Positions 5,845 through 6,359 of a stretch of DNA of 6,359 nucleotides are shown one piece after another; within the stretch, counting starts at the first letter, position 1, and each line of letters opens with the position of its first letter. This DNA comes from Desulfarculus sp. (GTDB lineage: Bacteria > Desulfobacterota > Desulfarculia > Desulfarculales > Desulfarculaceae): the NCBI GenBank assembly GCA_020216625.1, contig JAIUYB010000141.1:1-6359 (forward strand), in the 5' to 3' direction. The notes under the pieces are model-generated. The model had not been told where the DNA came from. It saw only the letters and a program-made list of their open reading frames with translations, and made no database searches. The translations under genes and the position numbers were made by a program.

Positions 5845-5868
5845 TGTTGTCACGGTATCGCGTCAACA
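5845..5868. promoter_or_regulatory. Imperfect 24-bp dyad upstream of the PAS gene, possible operator
   Basis: TGTTG at 5845-5849 mirrors CAACA at 5864-5868, and 18 of the 24 positions agree with their dyad partner. It lies 16 bases before the PAS gene start. On the - strand it contains TTGACG, which resembles a -35 box, but I see no convincing -10 box at the right spacing. It may be a regulator site; evidence is only symmetry and place. Confidence 0.3.
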
Positions 5869-5928
5869 TGCTTTTGGGATCGCATGGCAGGCGGCGATCA
5901 CCGGTTCCGGGTTGCGGGCCGCACCTTT

Positions 5929-6318
5929 CTAGCGGCCCAGGCGGCCCAGGCTGGCCAGGGCCAGGCCCCGGTCCTGGCGTTTCAGGCCCAGGCGGCGCAG
6001 GATGGCTCCCCGGTCGGGAGCGATCATGACCAGTTCGGTGCCCGGCGGCTCGTCCTCGTCGGGAATCAGGCGGGCCGGATCCGAGGGGCGGGGTGGCTGG
6101 TCCCCCTCCTCCAGCAGGCCCTGGAGATGGGCGCTGAGCAGATCCCGGGCGGCCTTCATGGCCATGTCCCGTCCCACGCCATAGGCGGTCAGCTTGGCGA
6201 AGTTGGGAAAAACCACCTCGCAGCCGCCACCCACCCCCGGGGTCAGCACCGCCGGGTATTCGGGCAGGCGGGCCACGGCCTTTTTCAGCTCTGCGGGATC
6301 GATTTTGTGGCGTGGCAT
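5929..6318 (-). CDS. HicB-family (antitoxin-like) protein
   Basis: A 129-residue protein whose middle (about residues 21-80) matches the partial RNase-H-like HicB fold: YPAVLTPGVGGGCEVVFPNF, then a helix DMAMKAARDLLSAHLQGLLEEGDQPPRPSD, which is the usual HicB strand-strand-helix pattern ending in the EEG-x-PP-x-PS phrase. HicB proteins normally neutralise the HicA mRNA-interferase toxin. The tail (81-129) continues with a strand TELVMIAP and a basic, Leu/Arg-rich end; I do not see a clear helix-turn-helix or ribbon-helix-helix DNA-binding module. ATG 6318 has GGAG seven bases upstream. No HicA gene follows downstream. Only 41 bases are visible upstream, so a hicA beyond the window edge cannot be excluded. 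It could instead be a solitary HicB-like protein with another role. Confidence 0.65.
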   Translation of the reverse strand: MPRHKIDPAELKKAVARLPEYPAVLTPGVGGGCEVVFPNFAKLTAYGVGRDMAMKAARDLLSAHLQGLLEEGDQPPRPSDPARLIPDEDEPPGTELVMIAPDRGAILRRLGLKRQDRGLALASLGRLGR

Positions 6319-6359
6319 GGGCTTTACTCCGGCGCTAGGGCTCCCTGGGCGGGGATATT

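Noticed and set aside
5931..6000. Repeated GGCCCAGGCGG-like strings at the 3' end of the HicB-like gene
   Set aside because: These encode the Leu/Arg/Gly-rich tail and are irregular; they do not form a spaced repeat array or CRISPR.
6319..6359. Possible end of another - strand gene (a TAG at 6335-6337 with a few open codons before it)
   Set aside because: Only about eight codons are visible, too few to support a gene.

Overview
The window is very GC-rich, densely coding bacterial DNA. It combines futalosine-route menaquinone genes (mqnB, mqnD), a CO-dehydrogenase nickel-insertion ATPase (CooC/AcsF type), an SCP-x-like thiolase with a DUF35 zinc/OB partner, and a PAS protein ending in a four-cysteine motif. 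This mix fits an anaerobe that makes menaquinone and uses a nickel CO dehydrogenase (Wood-Ljungdahl or CO metabolism). A Desulfobacterota (former Deltaproteobacteria) of the Desulfarculus kind is my best guess. That is inferred from gene content and composition, not proven.

Layout. On the + strand, positions 1-1975 hold three tightly overlapped genes: the 3' part of a TetR-type regulator, then mqnB and mqnD, with stop/start overlaps of 1 and 4 nt. Positions 1976-2189 are non-coding and hold a composite palindrome followed by a third strong hairpin; convergent transcription units meet here. Everything after this is on the - strand. The thiolase (3782-2628) and DUF35 protein (2624-2190) form a two-gene unit with a recognisable sigma70-like promoter near 3860-3887. 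Just upstream, an intrinsic terminator (3889-3934) ends a second unit made of a small BFD-like [2Fe-2S] protein with His/Cys-rich ends (5108-4776) and the CooC-type ATPase (4736-3960). Further upstream lie a PAS-only signalling protein (5828-5235) and a HicB-family protein (6318-5929). There is no gene-free stretch over 300 bases.

How the genes work together. MqnB and MqnD catalyse different steps of the futalosine pathway and are probably co-translated behind the TetR gene. The thiolase and DUF35 protein very probably form one acyl-CoA thiolase complex with an undefined substrate. The BFD-like protein and CooC probably act together in metal handling or maturation for CO dehydrogenase, although no CO dehydrogenase gene lies in the window. 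The PAS and HicB-like genes have no clear link to the others. The freshest leads are the His/Cys-tailed [2Fe-2S] protein beside CooC and the composite palindrome at 1968-2093.
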